This document shows positions 1 through 5,901 of a stretch of DNA of 64,000 nt, piece by piece. The position numbers and the translations under genes were made by a program. The notes below the pieces were generated by a model. That model was given only the letters and a program-made list of their open reading frames with translations. It had not been told where the DNA came from and searched no databases. Numbering within the stretch: the first letter of the stretch is position 1; each line of letters begins with the position of its first letter. Source of the DNA: Liquorilactobacillus nagelii DSM 13675 (GTDB taxonomy: Bacteria > Bacillota > Bacilli > Lactobacillales > Lactobacillaceae); the NCBI RefSeq assembly GCF_019444005.1, contig NZ_CP049304.1:558001-622000 (forward strand), in the 5' to 3' direction.

Positions 1-1
1 A

Positions 2-361
2 CGCTTTGTTTCAACACCTGATAGAGAAATCCTATTAAAAGTAATTGGCAACTTACAGGAAAGTGAAGTTAAGCAAGCTAGTGATGATGGTGTATCGCAA
101 CAAGTTCAAATCAAATCAGGTGTTGCAAGTGTAGCCGATGTAAAAGTTCCTAATCCTGTTTCACTTGCTCCATACCGAACATTTTTAGAAGTTGAACAGC
201 CCATTAGCAAATTTATCTTCAGGATGCGTTCAGGAATGCAATCGGCAATTTTTGAAGCTGACGGCGGTATGTGGAAGATTGAAGCTACTCAAAAAGTTAA
301 AAAGTACCTGGAAGATGAATTAAAAAATCGTGATTTGAATGCTATTAAAGTGATTGCGTAA
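2..361 (+). CDS. Phage early protein, C-terminal part
   Basis: An open frame enters from the left edge and ends with TAA at 359-361, giving 119 C-terminal residues. The start lies outside the window. I do not recognise the domain with certainty. The sequence is a mixed alpha/beta soluble protein with repeated references to loading-type residues (for example EVEQPISKFIFRM and FEADGGMWKIEA) and a charged C-terminal helix. Its place just ahead of small early genes and the late regulator suggests a replication or recombination-module protein of a lactobacillus phage. That role is inferred from position only. Confidence 0.6.
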   Translation, partial: RFVSTPDREILLKVIGNLQESEVKQASDDGVSQQVQIKSGVASVADVKVPNPVSLAPYRTFLEVEQPISKFIFRMRSGMQSAIFEADGGMWKIEATQKVKKYLEDELKNRDLNAIKVIA

Positions 362-370
362 TAATCACAA

Positions 371-415
371 GCCCACGTCAGAGGATGCTTTGTCCGTTCG
401 CTACGGAACGTGGGC
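371..415. other. Perfect three-way-junction hairpin element
   Basis: Every base of this 45-nt segment outside the two loops can pair. The outer stem GCCCACGT (371-378) pairs with ACGTGGGC (408-415), 8 bp. Directly inside, with no linker bases, are two arms: CAGAG (379-383) with CTTTG (388-392) around GATG, with one G-T wobble, and TCCGT (393-397) with ACGGA (403-407) around TCGCT. There is no T-run after it, so it is not a normal terminator. It lies between two phage early genes, 9 bases after a stop codon. It could act as RNA (processing or stability) or as a DNA cruciform. Its function is unknown. Confidence 0.6.
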
Positions 416-449
416 CTAACCGGTTAAATATTTTTGAAAGGAGAAAGTA

Positions 450-659
450 ATGAGAAAGGAAAAAATCAAATTCACTGATTGTAACGGAGAAGTTTTAAAT
501 GAGATGGACTCGGTAGAATATGAGGGCGAAACGTATGTAATTGAGAGGTTTTATAAGAATACGGCGGTCCTAGTTAATTTAAGTGGTAAATCAAGTTGGA
601 CTCGTCGAGCATTTGACTTTGTATCCATGCAAATGATGAAGAAGGTACAGCCTGGTTAA
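450..659 (+). CDS. Small phage hypothetical protein (69 aa)
   Basis: The ATG at 450 is preceded by a good ribosome binding site (GAAAGGAG). The 69-residue product is soluble and beta-rich in its first half (EVLNEMDSVEYEGETYVIERF), ending with basic residues. It looks like a small OB/SH3-like fold, but I cannot name a family. It sits in the early operon just after the three-way-junction element and before another small gene with its own strong ribosome binding site. Function unknown. Confidence 0.6.
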   Translation: MRKEKIKFTDCNGEVLNEMDSVEYEGETYVIERFYKNTAVLVNLSGKSSWTRRAFDFVSMQMMKKVQPG

Positions 660-680
660 ATTTGAAAGGAGAATTTTAAA

Positions 681-866
681 TTGAAATTTACACCGAAAGA
701 GCTATTAAAAACGAAAGATGAAAGAGGAGCTGACTTTGTCAAATTGGTTGAAATTGGCGGAGAGGATGTTGCAATGATTTTAAGTGGCTACATAGTGTCA
801 TTGGACATCCCTGATGAGTTGATCAAGGAGAAGCTAGATGAAAAAGCCCAGACGAAAAATGATTAA
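681..866 (+). CDS. Small phage hypothetical protein (61 aa)
   Basis: A TTG start at 681 follows AAAGGAG at the usual distance. No ATG lies near the start, so TTG is preferred. The product is acidic, with hydrophobic strands in the centre (VEIGGEDVAMILSGYIVSLDI) and a charged helical tail. It is the second of two adjacent small early genes with similar leader spacing. I recognise no domain. The 3' end overlaps the start of a very short frame at 859. Confidence 0.5.
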   Translation: MKFTPKELLKTKDERGADFVKLVEIGGEDVAMILSGYIVSLDIPDELIKEKLDEKAQTKND

Positions 867-954
867 GCTACTGCAAGAGGAAATAATTCATTATAGCAGC
901 AAAGCAGGAGCAATTGATTTTAGGGATGCAACAACAGATAAAATTGTTATTTAA
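859..954 (+). CDS. Very short ORF or remnant (31 aa)
   Basis: An ATG at 859 overlaps the previous stop region and opens a 31-codon frame ending TAA at 952-954. Overlapping start and stop is common in phage operons, but there is no clear ribosome binding site of its own and no recognisable domain. The DNA from here to 1,147 contains many stops in all frames and looks like a decayed or replaced gene next to the inserted tspO cassette. It may be a fragment rather than a functional gene. Confidence 0.2.
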   Translation: MIKLLQEEIIHYSSKAGAIDFRDATTDKIVI

Positions 955-1147
955 GCTTAATCAGTGAGAATTATTAAGCAATTAATCGTATTGATCAGCT
1001 AAGAGCAGAAATTAAATGATGGTGTTAATAAATATGCTTTTATTGATGTTAAGAACCGTATTCTATATGCAAGTGTGATAAGGGAGGGGAGACATTAGAG
1101 CAAATAAAAATTAGCACAATTATTAATCATGCTAATTAAAATTGAAA

Positions 1148-1639
1148 TTAATTTAGTATTGCTACGCTTAAAGTGAGATAAGATGCAAAAATAATCCATA
1201 TTAAGTAAGGAACCATAAGGATAGATGCTAAACGACTATTTTTGTAAAAATGAATTATACAGCTTAATACAACGAGGTCTAATACGATAATTATTAAAAA
1301 GCCTAACCAATAGGCACTAACTTTAAAGAAAATAATACTCCAAACAAAGTTTAAAATTAACTGGGTAAGAAAAAGTGAATAGTCAATTAATTTAATATGT
1401 TTAGGGTAAACCTGTTGGTATATTAAATAGCCAGAGATGCCAATTAGTGCGTAAAGTATAGGCCATACAATTCCAAATAGATAGGTTGGTGGAGATAAGG
1501 CGGGAAGACTAAGATGATTGTAGATGGCTTTAATGTCACCCGCAAAAAATGCTGATAGACTTCCAATAAACTCTATAACCAATATAAAAACAATCAAACG
1601 GATCCAACTTAATTTTTCTTTTTTCGTGTATTCGTACAT
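1148..1639 (-). CDS. tspO: TspO/MBR family membrane protein
   Basis: The 163-residue product has five hydrophobic segments and the family signatures in the right order: a proline-rich turn followed by FGIVWPILYALIGIS near residues 53-69, QLILNFVWSIIFF near 92-104, and a C-terminal PYLIWIIFASYLTLSVA. TspO/MBR proteins are 5-helix membrane proteins that bind tetrapyrroles and sterol-like ligands; their role in Firmicutes is poorly defined. The start at 1639 is supported by AAAGGGGG just upstream on this strand. The gene is opposite to all surrounding phage genes and sits in a gap between early genes and the late regulator. This is the classical position of a lysogenic-conversion cargo gene (moron). 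Confidence 0.85.
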   Translation of the reverse strand: MYEYTKKEKLSWIRLIVFILVIEFIGSLSAFFAGDIKAIYNHLSLPALSPPTYLFGIVWPILYALIGISGYLIYQQVYPKHIKLIDYSLFLTQLILNFVWSIIFFKVSAYWLGFLIIIVLDLVVLSCIIHFYKNSRLASILMVPYLIWIIFASYLTLSVAILN

Positions 1640-1825
1640 TAAATTGCCCCCTTTGATACAATTTTACCATTAAATTCAATTTTTAGGTTGGTGATAGATA
1701 GCAATTAGGATCATATGAAAAAATGTTAGGGATCTTAAGGCGAAGAAAGCAAAAATGGTTCTAGATAAAAATTAAAACAATTTGAATTAATTTTATCGTT
1801 TCAATAATTATGAGGGGATGAATAA

Positions 1826-2332
1826 ATGGGTGTACCTAATTATATGAGATATAAGATATCTGAACATGCATTTGATAGAATGCAAAAAAGGTTTGGAATA
1901 CCACGTGATGAAGCACAAAGATGGATTGAACGCTTTTTACAGAATGCTACTTTTTATGCAAGTCAAGAAGCCGGAAAACAAAAATTTAAGTGGAATGAAA
2001 TTACAGCAATCTTAAATGTAAATGATTATGTCGTGATTACAATCTATCCAAAATCAATTGAAGCTGATAAAACAGTAACTAGACAAATTAACCCAGAAAT
2101 CAAAACAGTTATTAACCGTTCCCTTGGAGAATTTGTTAAGGCAAAGCGTAACCAGCTTTTAGTCAAAATAAACGGGCCAATGATTGAACTATATGACAGC
2201 TGGAGATTGTTGGAAAAAGATAGCAGTCAAGTGGATTTTAGGCAAAAATTGAATATCGTCAATGAGTTAATCAATAGGAATGATCTAGTGGTTGAGGAAG
2301 CAGAGCAAATTATTGGCAAGGAGGTGAATTGA
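1826..2332 (+). CDS. Phage hypothetical protein upstream of the late regulator
   Basis: 168 residues, ATG at 1826 after GAGGGGATGA. The N-terminus (KISEHAFDRMQKRFGI) resembles small RelE/DUF4258-like folds in which a conserved His-x5-Arg lies near the start. The C-terminal half is a charged helix bundle. Proteins of this size and composition recur directly before ArpU-type regulators in lactobacillus phages, and here the spacing to arpU is only 3 bases. A DNA-binding or nuclease-like role is possible, but I cannot confirm one. Confidence 0.55.
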   Translation: MGVPNYMRYKISEHAFDRMQKRFGIPRDEAQRWIERFLQNATFYASQEAGKQKFKWNEITAILNVNDYVVITIYPKSIEADKTVTRQINPEIKTVINRSLGEFVKAKRNQLLVKINGPMIELYDSWRLLEKDSSQVDFRQKLNIVNELINRNDLVVEEAEQIIGKEVN

Positions 2333-2335
2333 TTA

Positions 2336-2749
2336 GTGAAAAGATCAACATTTAATTACATTGCAGACATAATACGTGAATATCCAACATCTGAAATGTA
2401 CATCAAGAAGCGTGAAGATGAGCTGATAAACAGGTTTCAGGAGTTTAAAGATGAAAATGTTGGCGGTGGTCGAGCACAGAATAAAAAAGATGAGGGTGTT
2501 GAGTGCATGGCGATTACGCTAGCTGAGGACAGACGATTAAATAATCTCAAAAGAAATGAAGAAGCTGTTCGGAAAATTTTAGAGTCGTCTGACCCAGTAA
2601 CGCGAGATATTATCTATGAACTTTACTTAAGAGAAAACTGCATTTTAACGCTTGAGGGGATTGCGCAAGAAGCTCACCTGTCAGGTACAGCTGTGAAGAA
2701 AAGAAGACTAAAATTTTTTGAAAAAGTGGCAGCAGAGTTGGGTTTATAG
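2336..2749 (+). CDS. ArpU-family phage late transcription regulator
   Basis: 137 residues, GTG start at 2336 behind AAGGAGGTGA. The layout fits ArpU/RinA-type activators: an N-terminal helical part, a variable linker, then a sigma-like helix-turn-helix near residues 100-130 (LTLEGIAQEAHLSGTAVKKR). Such proteins switch on packaging, head, tail and lysis genes. The genetic position is exactly as expected, last of the middle genes and before the late block. Three copies of AAGTGTC(C/A)AA follow within 70 bases of its stop and are the natural candidate for its operator. Confidence 0.75.
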   Translation: MKRSTFNYIADIIREYPTSEMYIKKREDELINRFQEFKDENVGGGRAQNKKDEGVECMAITLAEDRRLNNLKRNEEAVRKILESSDPVTRDIIYELYLRENCILTLEGIAQEAHLSGTAVKKRRLKFFEKVAAELGL

Positions 2750-2774
2750 TTTCTAGATTAATAGAGTTGATGAA

Positions 2775-2828
2775 AAGTGTCCAAAAAGTGTCCAATTAGC
2801 ATTAAATTAAGTGTCAAAATGATAGCAT
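2775..2828 (+). promoter_or_regulatory. Direct-repeat operator with extended -10 promoter
   Basis: AAGTGTCCAA occurs at 2775-2784 and 2786-2795 (period 11), and AAGTGTCAAA at 2809-2818 (a further 23 bases, about two turns). They lie on one face of the helix. Next comes TGATAGCAT (2820-2828), an extended -10 (TGn plus TAGCAT, four of six matches). No good -35 is visible, which suits an activator-dependent promoter. I infer that it is the ArpU-controlled late promoter feeding the RNA region downstream. Confidence 0.45.
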
Positions 2829-2829
2829 A

Positions 2830-3280
2830 AGAAACTTAGGGATGAGTTTCCGGGTTATCTCCGATATCAGATCAGCGGTCGATCGAGCCGCTATTTATGT
2901 AGTAAATGAGGGACATCCCTCATGAGCTGCTAACAATCATTTAACGGATACTTGCTATCTGTTAGATACTAACTGACAACCGGGAAAGACCGATAAACAC
3001 TCGTGTTAGTGTTTATCACTTCTGCAGCTGGAAGATAAAAACACTCGATTGTAGCGGAAAATACAGTCACTTGCTAGCGTAAACCGCAAAAAATATTTCT
3101 TTCTATCGCTAGCAAAAAAGAGAATGACATTTGATTTCGTCCATCGAAAGAAAATGGTGTTTGGATTGCGAAGTCGGTGAAATTCCGACATACATACTAG
3201 TCCGGAATGACATTAAACTATTATTTTCTCCCAAAAAATATTTTATCGGTAGCAATCAGTGATGGTTGCTATTTTTGTTG
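2830..3280 (+). ncRNA. Large structured phage RNA candidate
   Basis: About 450 gene-free bases between an activator-type promoter and an intrinsic terminator. Stems seen: 2831-2836/2845-2850; 2874-2880/2885-2892 (one bulge); 2906-2913/2916-2923; 2944-2950/2956-2962; 2992-3000/3009-3017; 3019-3023/3030-3034; 3071-3079/3107-3115 (TTGCTAGCG with CGCTAGCAA); 3128-3132 plus 3135-3139 with 3145-3149 plus 3152-3156; and 3173-3177/3185-3189. GCGG 3054-3057 can pair with CCGC 3084-3087 inside another loop, making a pseudoknot. CCGATA 2861-2866 could close against TATCGG 3244-3249. ROOL and GOLLD, known large ornate RNAs of Lactobacillales prophages, are about 580 and 800+ nt. This could be a short ROOL-like member or a new class; I cannot match a consensus by eye. 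Confidence 0.55.
3250..3279 (+). terminator. Intrinsic terminator ending the RNA region
   Basis: TAGCAATCA (3250-3258), loop GTGA, TGGTTGCTA (3263-3271) form a 9-bp stem with one G-T wobble, followed by TTTTTGTT. It closes the gene-free interval, so the RNA would be released separately from the downstream genes. Confidence 0.75.
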
Positions 3281-3321
3281 TATAATTTATGAGATAAAAT
3301 AATAAATTTATGGGGGTAAAA

Positions 3322-4230
3322 ATGAAAGACTTTATAGGTTTTATTATTTCAATTTGGAATAGTGCTACTTTTTGGAAATATACTACATTTGTGATAATAC
3401 TGTGGGCCATATATAGGAAGGGTATTTCAATAAAAAAAGGAATGTACAAAAAAATTATTCTCTTACTGCTTATTTTGGCTATATTTTTATTTGCACTAAC
3501 GATTTTTTATAATTCCAAAGATTTAGGCTCATTAGCGGATTGGATTAGTGCTATTGGAACGATAAGCGCTATATTTTCTGTAATCTGGCAAGTTAATAAA
3601 CAAAAAAATATTGAGAGTGCATTAAAAATTATTGAAAAAAGGCCTAGATTTAGTGTCATGACTACTACAAGTCCTCTTGGCGAAACAATTGTTTTTGTAA
3701 AAAACAGTTTAAAAAAAGAAGATAATGGATATGGGTTAAAGTTAAAAAGTAAAAAAAGAAAAGATGCATATATTTGTATAAAAAACATTTCTGATAATGT
3801 CATATATAACTTTGATTTAAATTTGGGTTACAAATGTAACAAAGAGAAATTTAAATTTGAACATTGGAATTTTAAGGGAATATATCCAGGCCAAAGTGTA
3901 ACCTTCTTGCCATCTTTTTGGTTTAAAGACGAAAATAATGACTGTATAATTAAAAGAATAATTATTAGATTTTATAGTGTAGCAAATGAAATAGGTTATT
4001 TTGAAGTAATGAATAAAGAAAAAAGCAAAAAAGAAATGTATAATTTTGATGAAGGTAAATATTACTTTGTAGAAGATACTGTAAAAGAGGTAGAGGAACT
4101 TTCTAAGGATACGATGATTAAAAAGGACAACAAACTTTGTAAATTATGTAGTGAATGTAAAAATAATGATATATACGCTACGCTTAGTACAACATTTAAA
4201 AACTTAAAGGATGAAAATGAAAGCTTATAA
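3322..4230 (+). CDS. Membrane-anchored cargo protein of unknown function
   Basis: The start is taken at ATG 3322, preceded by GGGGG; an in-frame ATG at 3310 would place that motif inside the gene. The product has about 302 residues: two or three hydrophobic helices near the N-terminus (the second around IILLLLILAIFLFALTIFY), then a short amphipathic stretch DWISAIGTISAIFSVIW. A long, Lys-rich, beta-prone cytoplasmic part follows, with a CxxC-x2-C cluster (CKLCSEC) near the end. Terminators on both sides and a higher A+T content than the neighbours mark it as a self-contained insertion between the RNA region and the packaging genes. Such genes often act in superinfection exclusion or abortive infection; here that is inference. 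Confidence 0.6.
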   Translation: MKDFIGFIISIWNSATFWKYTTFVIILWAIYRKGISIKKGMYKKIILLLLILAIFLFALTIFYNSKDLGSLADWISAIGTISAIFSVIWQVNKQKNIESALKIIEKRPRFSVMTTTSPLGETIVFVKNSLKKEDNGYGLKLKSKKRKDAYICIKNISDNVIYNFDLNLGYKCNKEKFKFEHWNFKGIYPGQSVTFLPSFWFKDENNDCIIKRIIIRFYSVANEIGYFEVMNKEKSKKEMYNFDEGKYYFVEDTVKEVEELSKDTMIKKDNKLCKLCSECKNNDIYATLSTTFKNLKDENESL

Positions 4231-4231
4231 T

Positions 4232-4255
4232 AGTAGCCATCGAGCTGCTTTTTTT
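4232..4255 (+). terminator. Intrinsic terminator after the cargo gene
   Basis: AGTAGC (4232-4237) pairs with GCTGCT (4244-4249), one wobble, and runs into seven Ts. It lies right after the stop of the membrane-protein gene and isolates it from the packaging genes. Confidence 0.65.
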
Positions 4256-4300
4256 GTACATAAAAATTAAGGATTTATATAATACGAGGAGGATTTAACT

Positions 4301-4516
4301 ATGGATAAACCACATATAAGAATTGAAATAGATGATATTGGGAAAGTGCCAGCTGTTTATATTGATGATAAACGTATGGATTCCTTAGTTAGAGTAAATG
4401 TCAACTGGAATACAGCAGATCAAGACGGTGTTAAATTGAATTCATATAGCATTGAAGCATTAGGTGATAATAGCACACAGCAAGGATTTGGTCAGCAAGC
4501 ATATTCAAAACTATGA
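4301..4516 (+). CDS. Small phage protein before the HNH gene (71 aa)
   Basis: ATG at 4301 behind GAGGAGGATT. The product is 71 residues, beta-rich (IRIEIDDIGKVPAVYIDDKR), with a polar Gln-rich tail. Its stop codon overlaps the ATG of the next gene (ATGA), indicating translational coupling with the HNH protein. It opens the packaging operon. I do not recognise a family beyond small beta-sheet phage proteins. Confidence 0.6.
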   Translation: MDKPHIRIEIDDIGKVPAVYIDDKRMDSLVRVNVNWNTADQDGVKLNSYSIEALGDNSTQQGFGQQAYSKL

Positions 4517-5298
4517 GTAAACCTATTAAACTATCTCACATAAATGGCAAACCTGCTCTGGTTCCTTACGACGCTGCCAATCGTAAAGACAACGATCGTG
4601 CATATAATCAAAGACGGTCTACTAATCAAAGTAAGTACGTGGCGTTTTACAAGACCAGGGAGTGGTTGCATACCAGACAGCAAGTGCTAACTCGTGACTA
4701 CCATCTATGCCAGCGATGCGGACTTGAAGGTTCATTAGTTGATCATATTGTTCCAAGCAAAGATGATTGGGAAGATCGGCTTAGCTTAGATAACCTTCAA
4801 ACATTATGCAAAGATTGTCACAGCATTAAAACAAAACGTGAATGGATTAAGCACCACAAAGGAGCTGAGAGATACATGACTATCAAGATGGTATGTGGAT
4901 TGCCTGGAAGTGGTAAGTCAACCTATGTCACTAAGCGCAGAACAGATCATGACTTGATATATGATTACGATGTGCTGATGTCAGCTCTATCAGGATTGCC
5001 ATTGCATGAACGCAATCAAGACATTCATGATTATGTGATGTTGTTCTATGATCAACTATTACGCAAGCTAAGAGCTGAGAAGACATTCAACAACGTTTGG
5101 ATAATACAGACTTATCCTGATGAGCAACTAGATACATTGCTATCTAACTATCATCTTGTTGATCACATACTAATCGATACAGACAAGCAGATTTGCATTG
5201 AAAGATTAAAAGAACAGAATCGTTTTAATGAAAACATGAATTCAGTTTTTAATGAATTTTCAAGAAAAGATTTTGGGAAGTTCCGACGCGTTCACTAG
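4513..5298 (+). CDS. HNH endonuclease fused to a P-loop kinase-like domain
   Basis: The first 115 residues are an HNH nuclease: CQRC near 71, VDHIVP near 81 and LCKDCH near 103, forming the beta-beta-alpha metal finger with paired zinc-binding cysteines. From about residue 125 a second domain begins with a Walker A motif GLPGSGKST (about 129-137) and continues as a small nucleotide kinase-like fold, including ERLKEQNRF and a basic C-terminus. An internal ATG sits at the domain border. HNH proteins beside the small terminase help cut cohesive ends in many cos phages. The kinase half resembles 5'-polynucleotide kinase/AAA_33 P-loop proteins. A combined cut-and-modify role is inference. Confidence 0.8.
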   Translation: MSKPIKLSHINGKPALVPYDAANRKDNDRAYNQRRSTNQSKYVAFYKTREWLHTRQQVLTRDYHLCQRCGLEGSLVDHIVPSKDDWEDRLSLDNLQTLCKDCHSIKTKREWIKHHKGAERYMTIKMVCGLPGSGKSTYVTKRRTDHDLIYDYDVLMSALSGLPLHERNQDIHDYVMLFYDQLLRKLRAEKTFNNVWIIQTYPDEQLDTLLSNYHLVDHILIDTDKQICIERLKEQNRFNENMNSVFNEFSRKDFGKFRRVH

Positions 5299-5457
5299 AA
5301 AAATCTTTGAAGCCCCCACCTAAAAGCATCGGGGCGGTGTTTTAAAAGTGTTCTTGAACGTACGCCCTCTTTTTTGCGTCCCAATTTCTATCAATTTTTA
5401 ATTGTCTGGTGGTGGATGAAACCCAAAATTAATGAATGAAAGGGGTGAAAGTGGGGA
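5299..5457 (+). other. Candidate cos/packaging region
   Basis: This gap lies directly before the small terminase. It is locally G+C-rich, with GCCCC (about 5313) able to pair with GGGGC (about 5331), a short palindrome GTTCTTGAAC and the palindrome CGTACG. Cohesive-end sites of HNH-carrying phages usually lie in this place. No cleavage position can be read from sequence alone, and the first hairpin could instead be a weak terminator. Confidence 0.3.
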
Positions 5458-5901
5458 ATGGCTAGAAAACAAAAACTACTATCGAAATCAACAGCTAATT
5501 TAACTGTTTTACAGCAAGAGGCTAAATTTAAAGCGGAATTCTTAGCAGCAGATGGACTGCCAGAACTGCAAAAAACTCCGCCAAATCATTTAAAGGGAGC
5601 TGCAAAACAAGAATATAAAAGAATTGTCCAAAGCGTTGGAAAGTTGCCACTTAGAAATCTTGATAGAGCTGAACTTGAAAATTATTGCACATGGTATGGC
5701 ATTTATAAACAAATTTCCTTAGAACTATCTGAATCTGACAAGGATGGGCGAGATAAATTAATTTCTCAACTTGATAAAGCCACAAAAAGCATTAAGGGCC
5801 TTGCATCTGACCTGGGATTGAATGTTAATTCGCGGATGCAGATGAATATGCCTAAAACTGATGAAGACAAGCCAAAATCAATTAAGGGGGTATTTGGATG
5901 A
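5458..5901 (+). CDS. terS: Terminase small subunit (P27-type)
   Basis: 147 residues, ATG at 5458 after GAAAGGGGTGAAAGTGGGGA. Features of phage P27-like small terminases: a basic N-terminus, a PPNHLKGAAKQEYKRI segment around residues 40-56, and a helical oligomerisation part that follows (LDRAELENYCTWYGIY). The protein recognises the packaging site and regulates the large subunit. It sits between the HNH gene and the large subunit, whose ATG overlaps its stop, so the two are translated together. Confidence 0.85.
   Translation: MARKQKLLSKSTANLTVLQQEAKFKAEFLAADGLPELQKTPPNHLKGAAKQEYKRIVQSVGKLPLRNLDRAELENYCTWYGIYKQISLELSESDKDGRDKLISQLDKATKSIKGLASDLGLNVNSRMQMNMPKTDEDKPKSIKGVFG

Noticed and set aside
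3173-3189. Riboswitch (cobalamin or FMN) suggested by GGTGAAATTCC
   Set aside because: Only the single hairpin resembles those aptamers; the other conserved blocks are missing and the downstream gene is not metabolic.
3006-3191. Reverse-strand ORF inside the RNA region
   Set aside because: No ribosome binding site, odd composition, and it coincides with strong palindromic stems; treated as chance.
2750-3300. Group I intron in the arpU-terminase gap
   Set aside because: CATACTAGTCC at about 3194-3204 looked like a P7 3' strand, but no matching GACTA strand exists upstream and neither flanking gene is split.
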